From: CAZKDV01 sp964551645
GTDB taxonomy: Bacteria; Bacteroidota; Bacteroidia; Bacteroidales; DTU049
Direction: 5' to 3'
Assembly (NCBI GenBank): GCA_964551645.1
Contig: CAZKDV010000011.1
Span: forward strand, 1 to 36,781
DNA length: 36,781 nt
The stretch's first letter is position 1, and the number at the start of each line of letters is the position of its first letter. The position numbers and the translations under genes were made by a program. Below are positions 7,427 to 15,369 of this stretch, one piece after another. The notes below the pieces were generated by a model. The model was not told the origin of the DNA. It worked only from the letters and a program-made list of their open reading frames with translations, and ran no database searches.

Positions 7427-9421
7427 ATGAAAAAAGTTTATTTATTTATTATAGCAATTGCATTTACAGGCTTTTATGGGCTATCTCAAAATGTTCATAT
7501 TCCCGATCCCAATTTTAAAGCATATTTGGTGGGAAATACAAACATTAACACCAATGGAGATGGTGAAATTCAAGAAAGTGAGGCACAAGCTTATGCAGGC
7601 ATGATAGATTGTTCTAATAGGAATATATCCGACTTAACAGGAATAGGAGCATTTAGCGTCTTAACTGCCTTGAATTGTTATAATAACAACTTAAGTTCCT
7701 TAGATGTAAGCCATAATAAAGATTTAGAGGAACTGAACTTCGGGAATAACTCTATTGCTTCTTTAAATGTAAGCCAAAATCCATACTTGAAGGTTTTATG
7801 GGGAGAAAATAACAAACTTACATCATTAGATGTAAGCCAAAATGTAAATTTGATAGTTTTGGGAGTGGCTTATAATTTAATCTCATCTATTGATGTAAGT
7901 GAAAACCCGAATTTGATAAGTTTTGCATGTTCTAACAATATGCTCACTTCATTAGATTTAAGTGAAAACCCAAAGCTGATTAGGTTGTGGTGCGGGGCTA
8001 ATCAGCTAAGTACCTTAGATATAAGCAAACAAATAAACTTGGAGTTGTTGGAGTGCTCTAATATTCCGCTTATATCTTTAGACCTAAGTGCAAATACAAA
8101 GTTGCAATCATTGTTTTGTTTCAATAATCAGTTTACAGATTTAGATTTAAGCAAGAATAAAAATTTGATATATTTAGATTGCCATGATAATCAATTCGAT
8201 TCTTTAAATTTAACTAAAAATATCTTATTGGATACTTTAATTTGTTTTAATAATCAGCTTACTTCATTCGAGTTTGCTGCAAATTACAAATTATCGTATT
8301 TGAATTGTTCAAATAATAAGTTCACTTCATTAGATGTAAGTAAAAATAATAGTTTGAATCACTTAATTTGTACAGATAATAATCTTACTTCATTAAACAT
8401 AACTGCCAACAAGTCTTTGTTTGAACTAAATTGTAGCAGAAATCAGCTCAGCTCTTTAATAAGCAACAATATGCAATTGTTATATTTGCGTTGCTCTGAC
8501 AATAAATTTAGTTCTTTAGATTTAAGCAAAAACACTTCTTTAAATACTTTAGATTGCTCTAACAATTCTCTAACTTTTTTAGATGTAAGTAAAAATACAA
8601 ATTTAAGAACTTTGCGATTCAATAATAATTACATTGATTCTATAGATGTAAGTAAAAACCAAAAGTTGGTTAATTTGTATGCCAAACAAAATAATCTTAC
8701 TTTTTTAGATGTAAGTGCAATTGAAAATTTGAATAATTTAGATTGTTCTAATAATTTCATCACCACCTTACATCTAAATATTTATTTAGGTAGATTAGAT
8801 TGCTCTAACAATAAGCTTACATCGTTAGAGGTAAAGCGTTATTTAAATCACTTGTATTGTTCTGATAATTTAATATCCAATTTGCATTTTAGCAGCGGTC
8901 ATTCTTTATTAGATACTTTGGATTGTTCCAACAATCCTTTAACATCTTTAGATTTAAGTACAAGTGATTTGTTGAAAAGTTTGCACTGCAACAACAACCA
9001 ACTAACTATCCTTAATGTTAAAAATGATAAAAATTATAATATATCTGATTTTTCTGCTTTACAAAACCCAAAGTTATTTTGTATTCAAGTTGATGATGCA
9101 GAGTGGAGTACTGCAAATTGGACAAACATAGACCCTCATGCAAGTTTTAGTGAAGATTGTGCTGTGTCTGCTATAAATGAAGATGCTTCTTTAACTATAT
9201 CTGTTTTCCCAAATCCTGCAAGCACTCATTTGAATATCACTTTGCCTGCTGATAATAATGCAAATTATATAATTACTGACTTGCAAACCAGAATATTGCA
9301 ACAAGGTGTTCTAAACAGTTCAAACCCAATAATTGACATAGCTTTTCTTCCTGCTAATATTTATTTTATACAAATAGAACAAAACGGCACTCGCTCAATA
9401 TTTAAGTTTATTAAGGAGTAA
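7427..9421 (+). CDS. Leucine-rich-repeat protein with T9SS type A sorting domain
   Basis: Secreted protein of 664 residues. A signal peptide (about 1-20, ending GLSQ) is followed by a cap region with an EF-hand-like NTNGDGEIQESEA. Then come more than 20 repeats of about 21 residues around the theme L-x-C-S-N-N-x-L-T-S-L-D-V-S-K-N. The C-terminal 80 residues (VFPNPASTHLNITL through SIFKFIKE) are a Por-type sorting domain, so the product should leave through T9SS and be anchored or released at the cell surface. Such LRR solenoids usually bind proteins or glycans; the partner is unknown. The repeats are visible in the DNA as roughly 63-base units. porQ, a T9SS component gene, follows. Confidence 0.9.
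   Translation: MKKVYLFIIAIAFTGFYGLSQNVHIPDPNFKAYLVGNTNINTNGDGEIQESEAQAYAGMIDCSNRNISDLTGIGAFSVLTALNCYNNNLSSLDVSHNKDLEELNFGNNSIASLNVSQNPYLKVLWGENNKLTSLDVSQNVNLIVLGVAYNLISSIDVSENPNLISFACSNNMLTSLDLSENPKLIRLWCGANQLSTLDISKQINLELLECSNIPLISLDLSANTKLQSLFCFNNQFTDLDLSKNKNLIYLDCHDNQFDSLNLTKNILLDTLICFNNQLTSFEFAANYKLSYLNCSNNKFTSLDVSKNNSLNHLICTDNNLTSLNITANKSLFELNCSRNQLSSLISNNMQLLYLRCSDNKFSSLDLSKNTSLNTLDCSNNSLTFLDVSKNTNLRTLRFNNNYIDSIDVSKNQKLVNLYAKQNNLTFLDVSAIENLNNLDCSNNFITTLHLNIYLGRLDCSNNKLTSLEVKRYLNHLYCSDNLISNLHFSSGHSLLDTLDCSNNPLTSLDLSTSDLLKSLHCNNNQLTILNVKNDKNYNISDFSALQNPKLFCIQVDDAEWSTANWTNIDPHASFSEDCAVSAINEDASLTISVFPNPASTHLNITLPADNNANYIITDLQTRILQQGVLNSSNPIIDIAFLPANIYFIQIEQNGTRSIFKFIKE
7610..9020 (+). repeat. 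Coding tandem repeats of about 63 bases (LRR units)
   Basis: Degenerate in-frame repeats built on phrases such as 'ttagatgtaagtaaaaat' and 'tgttctaataat'. Each encodes one leucine-rich repeat. Copies have diverged but keep frame throughout, so they are under coding constraint. Confidence 0.8.
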
Positions 9422-9515
9422 GGAGTGTTTGCTAGTTGTTGTAGAGTGGGTTTTTAGCCGCTGTTTTGTGATAGCCATTTTAAATGCTTAGTGCATTTTC
9501 TTAAAATATAAGTTG

Positions 9516-9523
9516 TACTTTTG
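9516..9523 (+). promoter_or_regulatory. -7 promoter box for porQ
   Basis: TACTTTTG fits TAnnTTTG and lies 26 bases before the porQ ATG. A TTTT is found where the -33 TTTG is expected. Confidence 0.5.
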
Positions 9524-9549
9524 CGTTTAATGAGTTTGTTGTTGAAGAT

Positions 9550-10605
9550 ATGAGAATAAAGTACTATCTATGTATTTTTTGTATGCTTTGTGTCAATTTT
9601 GCTTTTTCGCAAAGCGGAGGCAAGCATGCTTATGAGTTTCTTAACCTAACTAATTCGTCTCGCTTAGTAGCACTGGGTGGCAATTTTTCAAGTGCTTTTG
9701 ATGATGATATTTCTCTAGCTTTGTCTAATCCGTCAATAATTTCAGAAAGTATTAATAATCAATTGCTTTTGAACTATGTAGATTATTTTTCGGATATTAA
9801 TTTTGGATATATATCTTATTCCAAAACATTTGAAAAATATGGGAGTTTTGCGGCAAGCATGCAATATGTTAATTATGGAACATTTACCGAAGCTGACGAA
9901 ACTGGCGAAATATTAGGAGATTTTTCGGCTGGTGATATGGCTTTAACTTTGGGCTGGGGAAGAGCATTGCATCCAAATTTTTCCGTAGGAGCAAATTTAA
10001 AAAGTATTTATTCATCATATTATTTGTATAATTCTTTCGGATTAGCCGTTGATGTAGCAGGAACATACCATAATCCTGAACATTTATTTTCTACAAGTTT
10101 ACTTGTCAAAAATATCGGAAGTCAAATAAAACCATACAATATAGGATATACCGAGCCATTGCCGTTTGAAGTTCAGTTGGCAATGAGTAAAAAATTAGAG
10201 CATGTTCCTTTGCGTTTTTACCTTTTGTTGCATAATCTTCAAAAATATGATATAACATATAATGACGCTTCGGCTGGAAAGAAGTATGATCCATTCACGG
10301 GCTTAGAAATTGCTCCTTCAAAAGTTGAAGATGCTGCAAACAAATTGATGCATCATGTGGTACTTGGTGTAGAACTTAGTCCAACAAAGAGTTTTGCACT
10401 TAGATTAGGGTATAATTATCACCGCAGAAAAGAAATGATAGTTGATAGCCGTTTGTCAACCGTTGGTATTTCGTGGGGCTTTGGTTTTAAGGTTTACAAA
10501 TTTGCGTTTAGCTATGCTCGTTCGGCTTATCACTTGGCTGGTTCTCCTAATGTAATTACGATAACAACTAATATTTCAGATTTTTACAAAAAAGACAAAG
10601 AATAA
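9550..10605 (+). CDS. porQ: Type IX secretion system protein PorQ
   Basis: Predicted outer-membrane beta-barrel of the FadL-like type; 351 residues with a signal peptide ending AFSQ. The mature start GGKHAYEFLNLTNSSRLVALGG and the following 'SLALSNPSII' are characteristic of PorQ. In known T9SS organisms PorQ belongs with PorU, PorV and PorZ, the attachment complex that removes the sorting domain from cargo and links cargo to lipopolysaccharide. This fits the sorting-domain proteins at 7427 and 31848. It has its own -7 box and stands alone; the next gene, hydF, is convergent with 13 bases between the stops. Length is normal for the family. Confidence 0.85.
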   Translation: MRIKYYLCIFCMLCVNFAFSQSGGKHAYEFLNLTNSSRLVALGGNFSSAFDDDISLALSNPSIISESINNQLLLNYVDYFSDINFGYISYSKTFEKYGSFAASMQYVNYGTFTEADETGEILGDFSAGDMALTLGWGRALHPNFSVGANLKSIYSSYYLYNSFGLAVDVAGTYHNPEHLFSTSLLVKNIGSQIKPYNIGYTEPLPFEVQLAMSKKLEHVPLRFYLLLHNLQKYDITYNDASAGKKYDPFTGLEIAPSKVEDAANKLMHHVVLGVELSPTKSFALRLGYNYHRRKEMIVDSRLSTVGISWGFGFKVYKFAFSYARSAYHLAGSPNVITITTNISDFYKKDKE

Positions 10606-10618
10606 TAAATTGCTGCCA

Positions 10619-11818
10619 TTACATGAAAGGCTGTATTGCTCTTTGATAAATTCCCATACAATATGCTATGCACATGCCGTAGTTTGTTATCGGAATTTTG
10701 GCATCTTTTGCTGGTTTCAACCTGCCTGCTATTTGCTTGGCAGTAATAACACAGCCGCCACATTGAACAACAAGGCTATATTCCTCAATGTTTCTTTGCA
10801 AATCAGACAATCCCGAAACAACATCAAATTCAAGTTGCTTGCCCGTAAATTCCCTTAACCATTTCGGAATTTTCACTCTTCCTATATCATCGCATGAAAC
10901 ATGATGTGTGCATGATTCTAAGATTAAAATTTTAGAATTATCCTGTAAATCAGAAATTTTTGGCGTTCCTTCAAGATATGCACTAAAATCTCCTCTTTGT
11001 CGTGCCAAAATTATGCTGAAACTTGTTAGCATTATTTCATTAGGAACTATTGCAGCTGCATGATTGAAAATCTGGCTATCGGTAACAACTAATTTGGGCT
11101 TGATATTTTGATGTGTTTTGAAAAAATGTTCAACTTCTGTTTCTTTAAGTACAATTGAAACTGCATTATTGTCAATAACATCTCTAATCAGTTGCACTTG
11201 CGGAAGAATTAATCTGCCTTCGGGTGCTGCGCTATCAATGGGAGTGATGAGCAAAACAATATCTCCATATTGCAATAAATCTCCAATCAGCGTTTTTGAT
11301 TTGTATGCAGATTCGGGAAGAAATTTATTGATAGCCTGAACAATTAAATCGTTGTTCGGTTTAGCAGAAGAAAATTCAACAACATTAGTATTATATTTTT
11401 GCTCAATTTGAACCTGAAAATCCTTGTTTAGTTGCTTTATGTCAGATTTGTTGTGTACGACAAAAAATGGAATATTTACTTCCTGAAACTGTTTAACCAA
11501 ATTTTCTTCTTCTGTATCCCAAAAATTATTGTTGATAATGATAATTCCTAAATCTATAGTTGAAATTATATTCACTGATTTTTCAATCCGTTTTTGCCCT
11601 AACTCACCAATGTCGTCAATGCCGGCAGTATCTATAAGGATTATCGGTCCGACACCCGCAATTTCAATTGACTTTTTAATTGGGTCTGTTGTAGTGCCAG
11701 GCACATCTGAAATTATTGCAATATTTTGTCCGGTAACAGCATTGATAAATGAACTTTTGCCGTAGTTGCGTTTTCCAAAAATACCTATATGTGGCTTGTT
11801 TTCTTTTCCTTTCTTCAT
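10619..11818 (-). CDS. hydF: [FeFe]-hydrogenase maturation GTPase HydF
   Basis: HydF is the scaffold on which the 2Fe subcluster of the hydrogenase H-cluster is assembled before transfer to HydA. The GTPase domain shows Walker A GKRNYGKS (residues 15-22), GTTTDP, DTAG and HNKSD. A dimerisation domain follows. The C-terminal cluster domain has Cys303 and His305 (CTH) and the pair Cys353/Cys356 (CGGC). The family pattern is CxH then HCxxC; here the residue before Cys353 is Gln, not His. That histidine is known to vary in the family. Length (399) is usual. HydE, HydG and HydA are not in the window. It is flanked by unrelated genes, so it appears to be a stand-alone unit. Confidence 0.93.
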   Translation of the reverse strand: MKKGKENKPHIGIFGKRNYGKSSFINAVTGQNIAIISDVPGTTTDPIKKSIEIAGVGPIILIDTAGIDDIGELGQKRIEKSVNIISTIDLGIIIINNNFWDTEEENLVKQFQEVNIPFFVVHNKSDIKQLNKDFQVQIEQKYNTNVVEFSSAKPNNDLIVQAINKFLPESAYKSKTLIGDLLQYGDIVLLITPIDSAAPEGRLILPQVQLIRDVIDNNAVSIVLKETEVEHFFKTHQNIKPKLVVTDSQIFNHAAAIVPNEIMLTSFSIILARQRGDFSAYLEGTPKISDLQDNSKILILESCTHHVSCDDIGRVKIPKWLREFTGKQLEFDVVSGLSDLQRNIEEYSLVVQCGGCVITAKQIAGRLKPAKDAKIPITNYGMCIAYCMGIYQRAIQPFM

Positions 11819-11923
11819 AAATTGATAAGTCTTTAATGAAATAATGATAATTTTGTAAATGTAAAAACATTTTACGAATTGAATTTTAGTAATTTTTTAT
11901 GTAATTAGTTTTCAATAAGTTAT

Positions 11924-11931
11924 TAAATTTG
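11924..11931 (+). promoter_or_regulatory. -7 promoter box for the acyltransferase
   Basis: TAAATTTG fits TAnnTTTG, 16 bases before the ATG at 11948. No good -33 TTTG was found. Confidence 0.4.
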
Positions 11932-11947
11932 CAGACTTTACAAAATT

Positions 11948-13093
11948 ATGCCATACGATTATTTTAAAGATATTCGCTCTTATGTAGATGCTGAAGTGCC
12001 AGACGCAATTCAAAGGATTATTGGCTCTGGCAAAGCTGAACGAATGTTAGACTTGTTTTTGAGCAAAACAGAAATAGAACACATAATGTCAATTTTGGGT
12101 CATACGCAAACAGTGAATGATTTTCAAAAAAATATTATGTTGCCAATACTCCACGGCTTATTTAAAAAACAAAAAGTTGAATTGTTTGCCCACGGACTTG
12201 AAAATATTGATAACACTCCAAGTTTATACATTTCTAACCACAGAGACATAGTGTTAGACCCAAGTTTGTTAGGATATTTATTGATGAAAAACAATTTTCC
12301 AACCGTTGAGGTTGCAATTGGTAGCAATTTGCTGATTGAACCTTGGATTACTGATGTTGTAAAGATTAATAAAAGTTTTGTGGTTAAAAGAGATGTTTCG
12401 GGCAGAGATTTATTGCTTGCTTCAAAAAAGATGTCCGAATATATTCGCTTCGTTTTACAAGAAAAAAAACATCCTGTTTGGATAGCACAAAGAGAGGGCA
12501 GAGCTAAAGATGGCAATGACAAAACGCAATCTTCGCTTATTAAAATGTTGCATTTAGGGGCAAAACATATAGGAGTGCTTGAAAGCTATAAACAATTGCA
12601 TATAGTGCCTGTGAGCATTACTTATGAATATGATTCTTGCGATGTGCTGAAAGCAAAAGAACTATATTTGAATGATAGGGGAGAAAAATACATCAAAAAA
12701 CCCGAAGACGACATGTTGAGCATGAAATATGGAATTGTAGGCTTGACAGCAAGAATTTGTTATCATTTCGGAAAACCTATCGAATATGATGATATATCCA
12801 GTACTTCGGATTTTAATAGCATTGCAGAAAAAGTGGCTCAAAAAATTGATAATACAATTTATGAAAATTACAAACTTTTCCCTTCGCATTATATTAGCTA
12901 TGATTTATTGAACGAAGTGAGTGTGTATAGCGATTTTTATTCAGCAGAAGACAAAAAGAATTTTTTAGATTTAATTCAGCATAAAATAGAGATTTTATTG
13001 CCCGAATACAAAGATAATGAAGAATTTAAAAAGTTTGTTTTTATGCAATATGCAAATATTTTGCAGAATAAATTATTACATAAAACTGAATAA
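11948..13093 (+). CDS. 1-acyl-glycerol-3-phosphate acyltransferase-like protein
   Basis: Member of the PlsC/GPAT acyltransferase superfamily; 381 residues, the larger Bacteroidota form. The catalytic block is YISNHRDIVLD with His98 and Asp104. Five residues separate them, rather than the four of the classical HX4D motif. The third block is AQREGRAKDG (Glu183, Gly184, Arg185). No strong transmembrane segment is evident, unlike classical PlsC. Likely role: adding an acyl chain to lysophosphatidate or a related lipid on the inner face of the membrane; the substrate is not certain. The downstream DNA contains a dead hsdR relic on the opposite strand. Confidence 0.8.
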   Translation: MPYDYFKDIRSYVDAEVPDAIQRIIGSGKAERMLDLFLSKTEIEHIMSILGHTQTVNDFQKNIMLPILHGLFKKQKVELFAHGLENIDNTPSLYISNHRDIVLDPSLLGYLLMKNNFPTVEVAIGSNLLIEPWITDVVKINKSFVVKRDVSGRDLLLASKKMSEYIRFVLQEKKHPVWIAQREGRAKDGNDKTQSSLIKMLHLGAKHIGVLESYKQLHIVPVSITYEYDSCDVLKAKELYLNDRGEKYIKKPEDDMLSMKYGIVGLTARICYHFGKPIEYDDISSTSDFNSIAEKVAQKIDNTIYENYKLFPSHYISYDLLNEVSVYSDFYSAEDKKNFLDLIQHKIEILLPEYKDNEEFKKFVFMQYANILQNKLLHKTE

Positions 13094-13108
13094 ATATTTG
13101 CGTTTTTT

Positions 13109-13404
13109 TTATTCCGTTTCTTCCAAAAAGAGAATGTGTTTTTTAGTTTCACTTTCCCAAAGTTTGTGTATTATTTGAAATGCTGTATATGTTTTCCTAT
13201 ACTTGTTGCCATTACTAACAAAATTCGATTTTTTCCGTTGGCAATAGCTTCAATAGTTCAGTTTATGGCAGTTTATTGATAATATCTCAATTTTGTTCCA
13301 TCAAAAAAATAATCTTGCTAAACAATTTTCTTTGCTTCAGGTGTTGCAATGCCTTTACACTTTTTGTATTTCTCCCAAAGTTGTTCGCAAGTAGGAAAAT
13401 ACAT
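13109..13404 (-). pseudogene. Relic of a type I restriction enzyme R subunit (hsdR)
   Basis: Read on the minus strand from 13404 the frame gives PTCEQLWEKYKKCKGI, a TAG stop, QDYFFDGTKLRYYQ, a TAA stop, a TGA stop, then TIEAIANGKNRILLVMAT. After a one-base deletion the sequence resumes as YTAFQIIHKLWES and KKHILFLEE and ends at TAA 13111. This order matches the DEAD-box entry of EcoEI-type HsdR proteins (ELWEKY, DYFFDG, LRYYQ, AINRTIEAIA, ILLVMATGTGKTYTAFQI). Three in-frame stops and the frameshift at Walker A (ATSIGK in place of ATGTGK) make it non-functional. The rest of hsdR, and hsdM and hsdS, are absent. The remaining intergenic DNA to 13561 holds only the promoter-like motifs noted below. 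Confidence 0.8.
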
Positions 13405-13493
13405 TAAAATATATGAATGGAACAAATCCTATAAGTAAAGTTTTGATAAAAAGTTTAACTTCAGTCATCTTATAAAATTTATTTATTATTAAA

Positions 13494-13535
13494 TATTTGG
13501 TGGAATAAAAATCATTTCGTTATTTTGTGAAATAA
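13494..13535 (+). promoter_or_regulatory. Promoter/operator region of the ars-like operon
   Basis: Two related motifs lie 27 bases apart: TATTTGGTGGAATA (13494-13507) and TATTTTGTGAAATA (13521-13534). The second extends to a perfect 6-base inverted repeat, TTATTT-TGTG-AAATAA (13520-13535), as expected for a dimeric ArsR operator. It also overlaps a -7-like TTATTTTG, with TTTG at 13496-13499 in -33 position (20-base spacer). The exact second motif recurs before the permease gene. The ATG is at 13562. Confidence 0.5.
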
Positions 13536-13561
13536 TAAAATGAAATTATAAATTTTGAAAA

Positions 13562-13813
13562 ATGAAAATAAATATTAAAATTTTAGGAACAGCTTGTCAA
13601 AAGTGTAGAACACTTGAAAAATTGACAACTGAAGTAGTAACTGAAAACAATTTTGATGCTAAAATAAGCAAGGTTGAGGATATAGTTCAAATTATGGATT
13701 ATGGTATTTTGAGAACTCCAGGATTGGTTGTAAACGAAAAAGTTCTTATCAGTGGATGGGTTCCTTCAAAAGATGAGATAAAGAAATTAATTGAAAAACA
13801 CATATATGGCTAA
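13562..13813 (+). CDS. Small thioredoxin-fold protein (redox-active disulfide protein)
   Basis: An 83-residue thioredoxin-family protein of the MTH895-like kind. It has no signal peptide, so it should act in the cytosol. The active site is Cys12-Gln-Lys-Cys15 (GTACQKCRTLE), and the cis-proline loop is RTPGLVVNEKVLISG. Such small thioredoxins accompany ArsR regulators and DsbD-like permeases in many Bacteroidota. It is the first gene of the operon and its end overlaps the regulator start by eight bases. I infer that it donates electrons to the ArsG-like membrane protein. It stands roughly where ArsE would in an arsEFG cluster, but I cannot confirm that identity. Confidence 0.85.
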   Translation: MKINIKILGTACQKCRTLEKLTTEVVTENNFDAKISKVEDIVQIMDYGILRTPGLVVNEKVLISGWVPSKDEIKKLIEKHIYG

Positions 13814-14147
13814 AAAAGTAGAATTTTCAGAAGATATAATTGAGATTGCAAACATTGCAAAAGCAATGAGTCACCCAGTTCGAGTATATATATTGAAAAA
13901 ATTGGCTAAAATGGATGCCTGTTGTTATAGTGGAAATTTGGTTGATGAATTACCTATTGGCAGGTCTGCATTATCTCAACATTTAAAGGAATTAAAATAT
14001 GTGGGTTTAATTCAAGGAGAATTTGAACCTCCGTATATTAAATACTGTATTAATAGAGAAAACTGGGAAAAAGCAAAGATTATTCTTGATAATTTTCTTA
14101 GTGAAGAAATTAAAAATAAATCCAAACAAAAATGTGAAATAAAATGA
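13806..14147 (+). CDS. ArsR/SmtB-family transcriptional regulator
   Basis: Winged-helix repressor of 113 residues. The core is AMSHPVRVYILKKL, then a recognition helix in LPIGRSALSQHLKELKYVGLI and the wing GEFEPPYIKYCI. In classical ArsR the metalloid site is ELCVCDL on the third helix; here that place holds MDACCYSGNLV (Cys39, Cys40), with further Cys81 and Cys110. A thiol-based sensor of As(III), Sb(III) or a similar soft ion is therefore plausible. The ATG at 13806 is chosen over a TTG at 13791 because it overlaps the thioredoxin stop in the usual way. The next gene overlaps its stop (ATGA at 14144). It probably represses its own operon through the inverted repeat at 13520. Confidence 0.9.
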   Translation: MAKKVEFSEDIIEIANIAKAMSHPVRVYILKKLAKMDACCYSGNLVDELPIGRSALSQHLKELKYVGLIQGEFEPPYIKYCINRENWEKAKIILDNFLSEEIKNKSKQKCEIK

Positions 14148-14596
14148 AAATAAAAAATTTCTTTATACTAATTATAGTAACGATATTTTTAGTTGCGTGT
14201 ACTCAAAGCTCTCATAAAATCAATAAAGAACAGCTTAAAAGTGAAATTACACAAGATTCAAATCTTAAACTTCAAATTTATTATTTTCATACAACACATC
14301 GTTGTCCTACTTGTAATAGCATTGAGGATAATATAAAACAAGTTTTAGAAAGTTATTTTAAAAATGAAATAGAACAAGGTATAATAAACTTTAGTGTTTT
14401 AAATGTAGAAGATGCAGAAAACAGAGGTTTAGTTGAAAAATATCAGGCTGTTAGTGCAGCATTGCATTTGATTAGTATTCAAGATGGTGTGGAGAAAGAT
14501 AATGATTTGACTATATATGCTTTTTCGCACTCACGCAGACAGCCAGAAATATTTTTACAAGGCATGAGAGATACGATTAATTCCTTTATTAAATAG
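14144..14596 (+). CDS. arsF: ArsF-like thioredoxin-fold lipoprotein
   Basis: A 150-residue protein whose N terminus is a lipoprotein signal (ILIIVTIFLVACTQ, Cys19). It is then followed by a thioredoxin-like domain with YYFHTTHRCPTCNSIE, active-site Cys54 and Cys57, FSVLNVED and a final QGMRDTINSFIK. It matches the family named for ArsF, reported as part of a nitroaromatic-arsenical reductase. The lipobox places this copy outside the cytoplasmic membrane, so a direct cytosolic reductase role does not fit easily. I infer a periplasmic thiol partner of the ArsG-like protein encoded five bases downstream. The start overlaps the regulator's stop codon. Confidence 0.75.
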   Translation: MKIKNFFILIIVTIFLVACTQSSHKINKEQLKSEITQDSNLKLQIYYFHTTHRCPTCNSIEDNIKQVLESYFKNEIEQGIINFSVLNVEDAENRGLVEKYQAVSAALHLISIQDGVEKDNDLTIYAFSHSRRQPEIFLQGMRDTINSFIK

Positions 14597-14601
14597 GAGT
14601 A

Positions 14602-15312
14602 ATGGATTTTTTGCATAATATTATTGATAATACTGATTTCCCGATTTTGTCAGCTTTTATACTTGGAATAATGACAGCCATAAGCCCTTGCCCTTTGGCT
14701 ACCAATATTACAGCAATTGCATTTATTGGTAAAAACATTAAAAGCAAACGCAGGGTATTTATAAACGGATTTCTTTATACATTAGGCAGAGCCATAACAT
14801 ATATTGTTCTTGGTATGGTTATATTTTTTGGGATAAGCAAATTTTATGTCGCATCATTTCTTCAAAGTAATGGGGAAAAATTTTTAGGACCATTATTGTT
14901 GATCATCGGAATCTTTATGCTTGATTTTATAAATATCAAGTTTCTTAAATTTGGCAGTATCACTAACAGATTTCAGAATAATGAAAAATTGAATAGTGGA
15001 ATAAGTGCAATTGTAATGGGAATTTTATTTGCTTTAGCTTTTTGCCCGTATAGCGGAGTATTGTATTTTGGCATATTGATTCCCATGACAATATCAAGTA
15101 CATCTGGATTAATTTTACCTTTAATTTTTGCGATTGCCACAGGTTTACCCGTGATTATTTTCGCTTACTTAATTGCATTTACTCTATCCGGTGTAGGTAC
15201 ACTATATAATAAGTTGAAAGTATTTGAATTGTGGTTTCGCAGAATTGTTTCTGCAATATTTATATTGGTAGGACTTTATTATATTTATATATACATTTTC
15301 CATCTTCAATAA
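14602..15312 (+). CDS. arsG: ArsG-like DsbD/CcdA-type membrane protein
   Basis: Integral membrane protein of 236 residues with about six hydrophobic helices. Each half carries one cysteine before proline: Cys30 in AISPCPLATN and Cys148 in LAFCPYSGVL. These correspond to the redox pair of CcdA and the DsbD beta domain. The family is annotated as the ArsG efflux permease for trivalent aminobenzyl arsenicals; structurally it belongs with electron-passing DsbD proteins. Two roles are possible: export of an organoarsenical, or transfer of electrons from the cytosolic thioredoxin (13562) to the ArsF-like lipoprotein. Sequence alone does not decide. A 57-base spacer separates it from the permease gene. 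Confidence 0.78.
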   Translation: MDFLHNIIDNTDFPILSAFILGIMTAISPCPLATNITAIAFIGKNIKSKRRVFINGFLYTLGRAITYIVLGMVIFFGISKFYVASFLQSNGEKFLGPLLLIIGIFMLDFINIKFLKFGSITNRFQNNEKLNSGISAIVMGILFALAFCPYSGVLYFGILIPMTISSTSGLILPLIFAIATGLPVIIFAYLIAFTLSGVGTLYNKLKVFELWFRRIVSAIFILVGLYYIYIYIFHLQ

Positions 15313-15340
15313 CAGGAATTTTTTTAATAATTCATTTAGC

Positions 15341-15354
15341 TATTTTGTGAAATA
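15341..15354 (+). promoter_or_regulatory. Second copy of the operon motif, before the permease
   Basis: TATTTTGTGAAATA is identical to 13521-13534 over 14 bases and ends 15 bases before the permease ATG. The arms TATTT and AAATA form an inverted repeat around TGTG. It may be a second ArsR operator with an internal promoter. No -33 TTTG is visible here. Confidence 0.45.
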
Positions 15355-15369
15355 TTTAAATAAAATACA

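Noticed and set aside
7610..9020. Regular repeats that might suggest a CRISPR array
   Set aside because: The repeats keep one reading frame, encode leucine-rich repeats and have no conserved repeat-unique spacer pattern.
12124..12522. Minus-strand open frame of 132 codons opposite the acyltransferase
   Set aside because: It lies wholly against a well supported gene, has no recognisable domain and no promoter or start signal.
13319..13404. A short 28-residue minus-strand gene
   Set aside because: It is the first segment of the hsdR relic up to the first in-frame stop; similarity continues past the stop.
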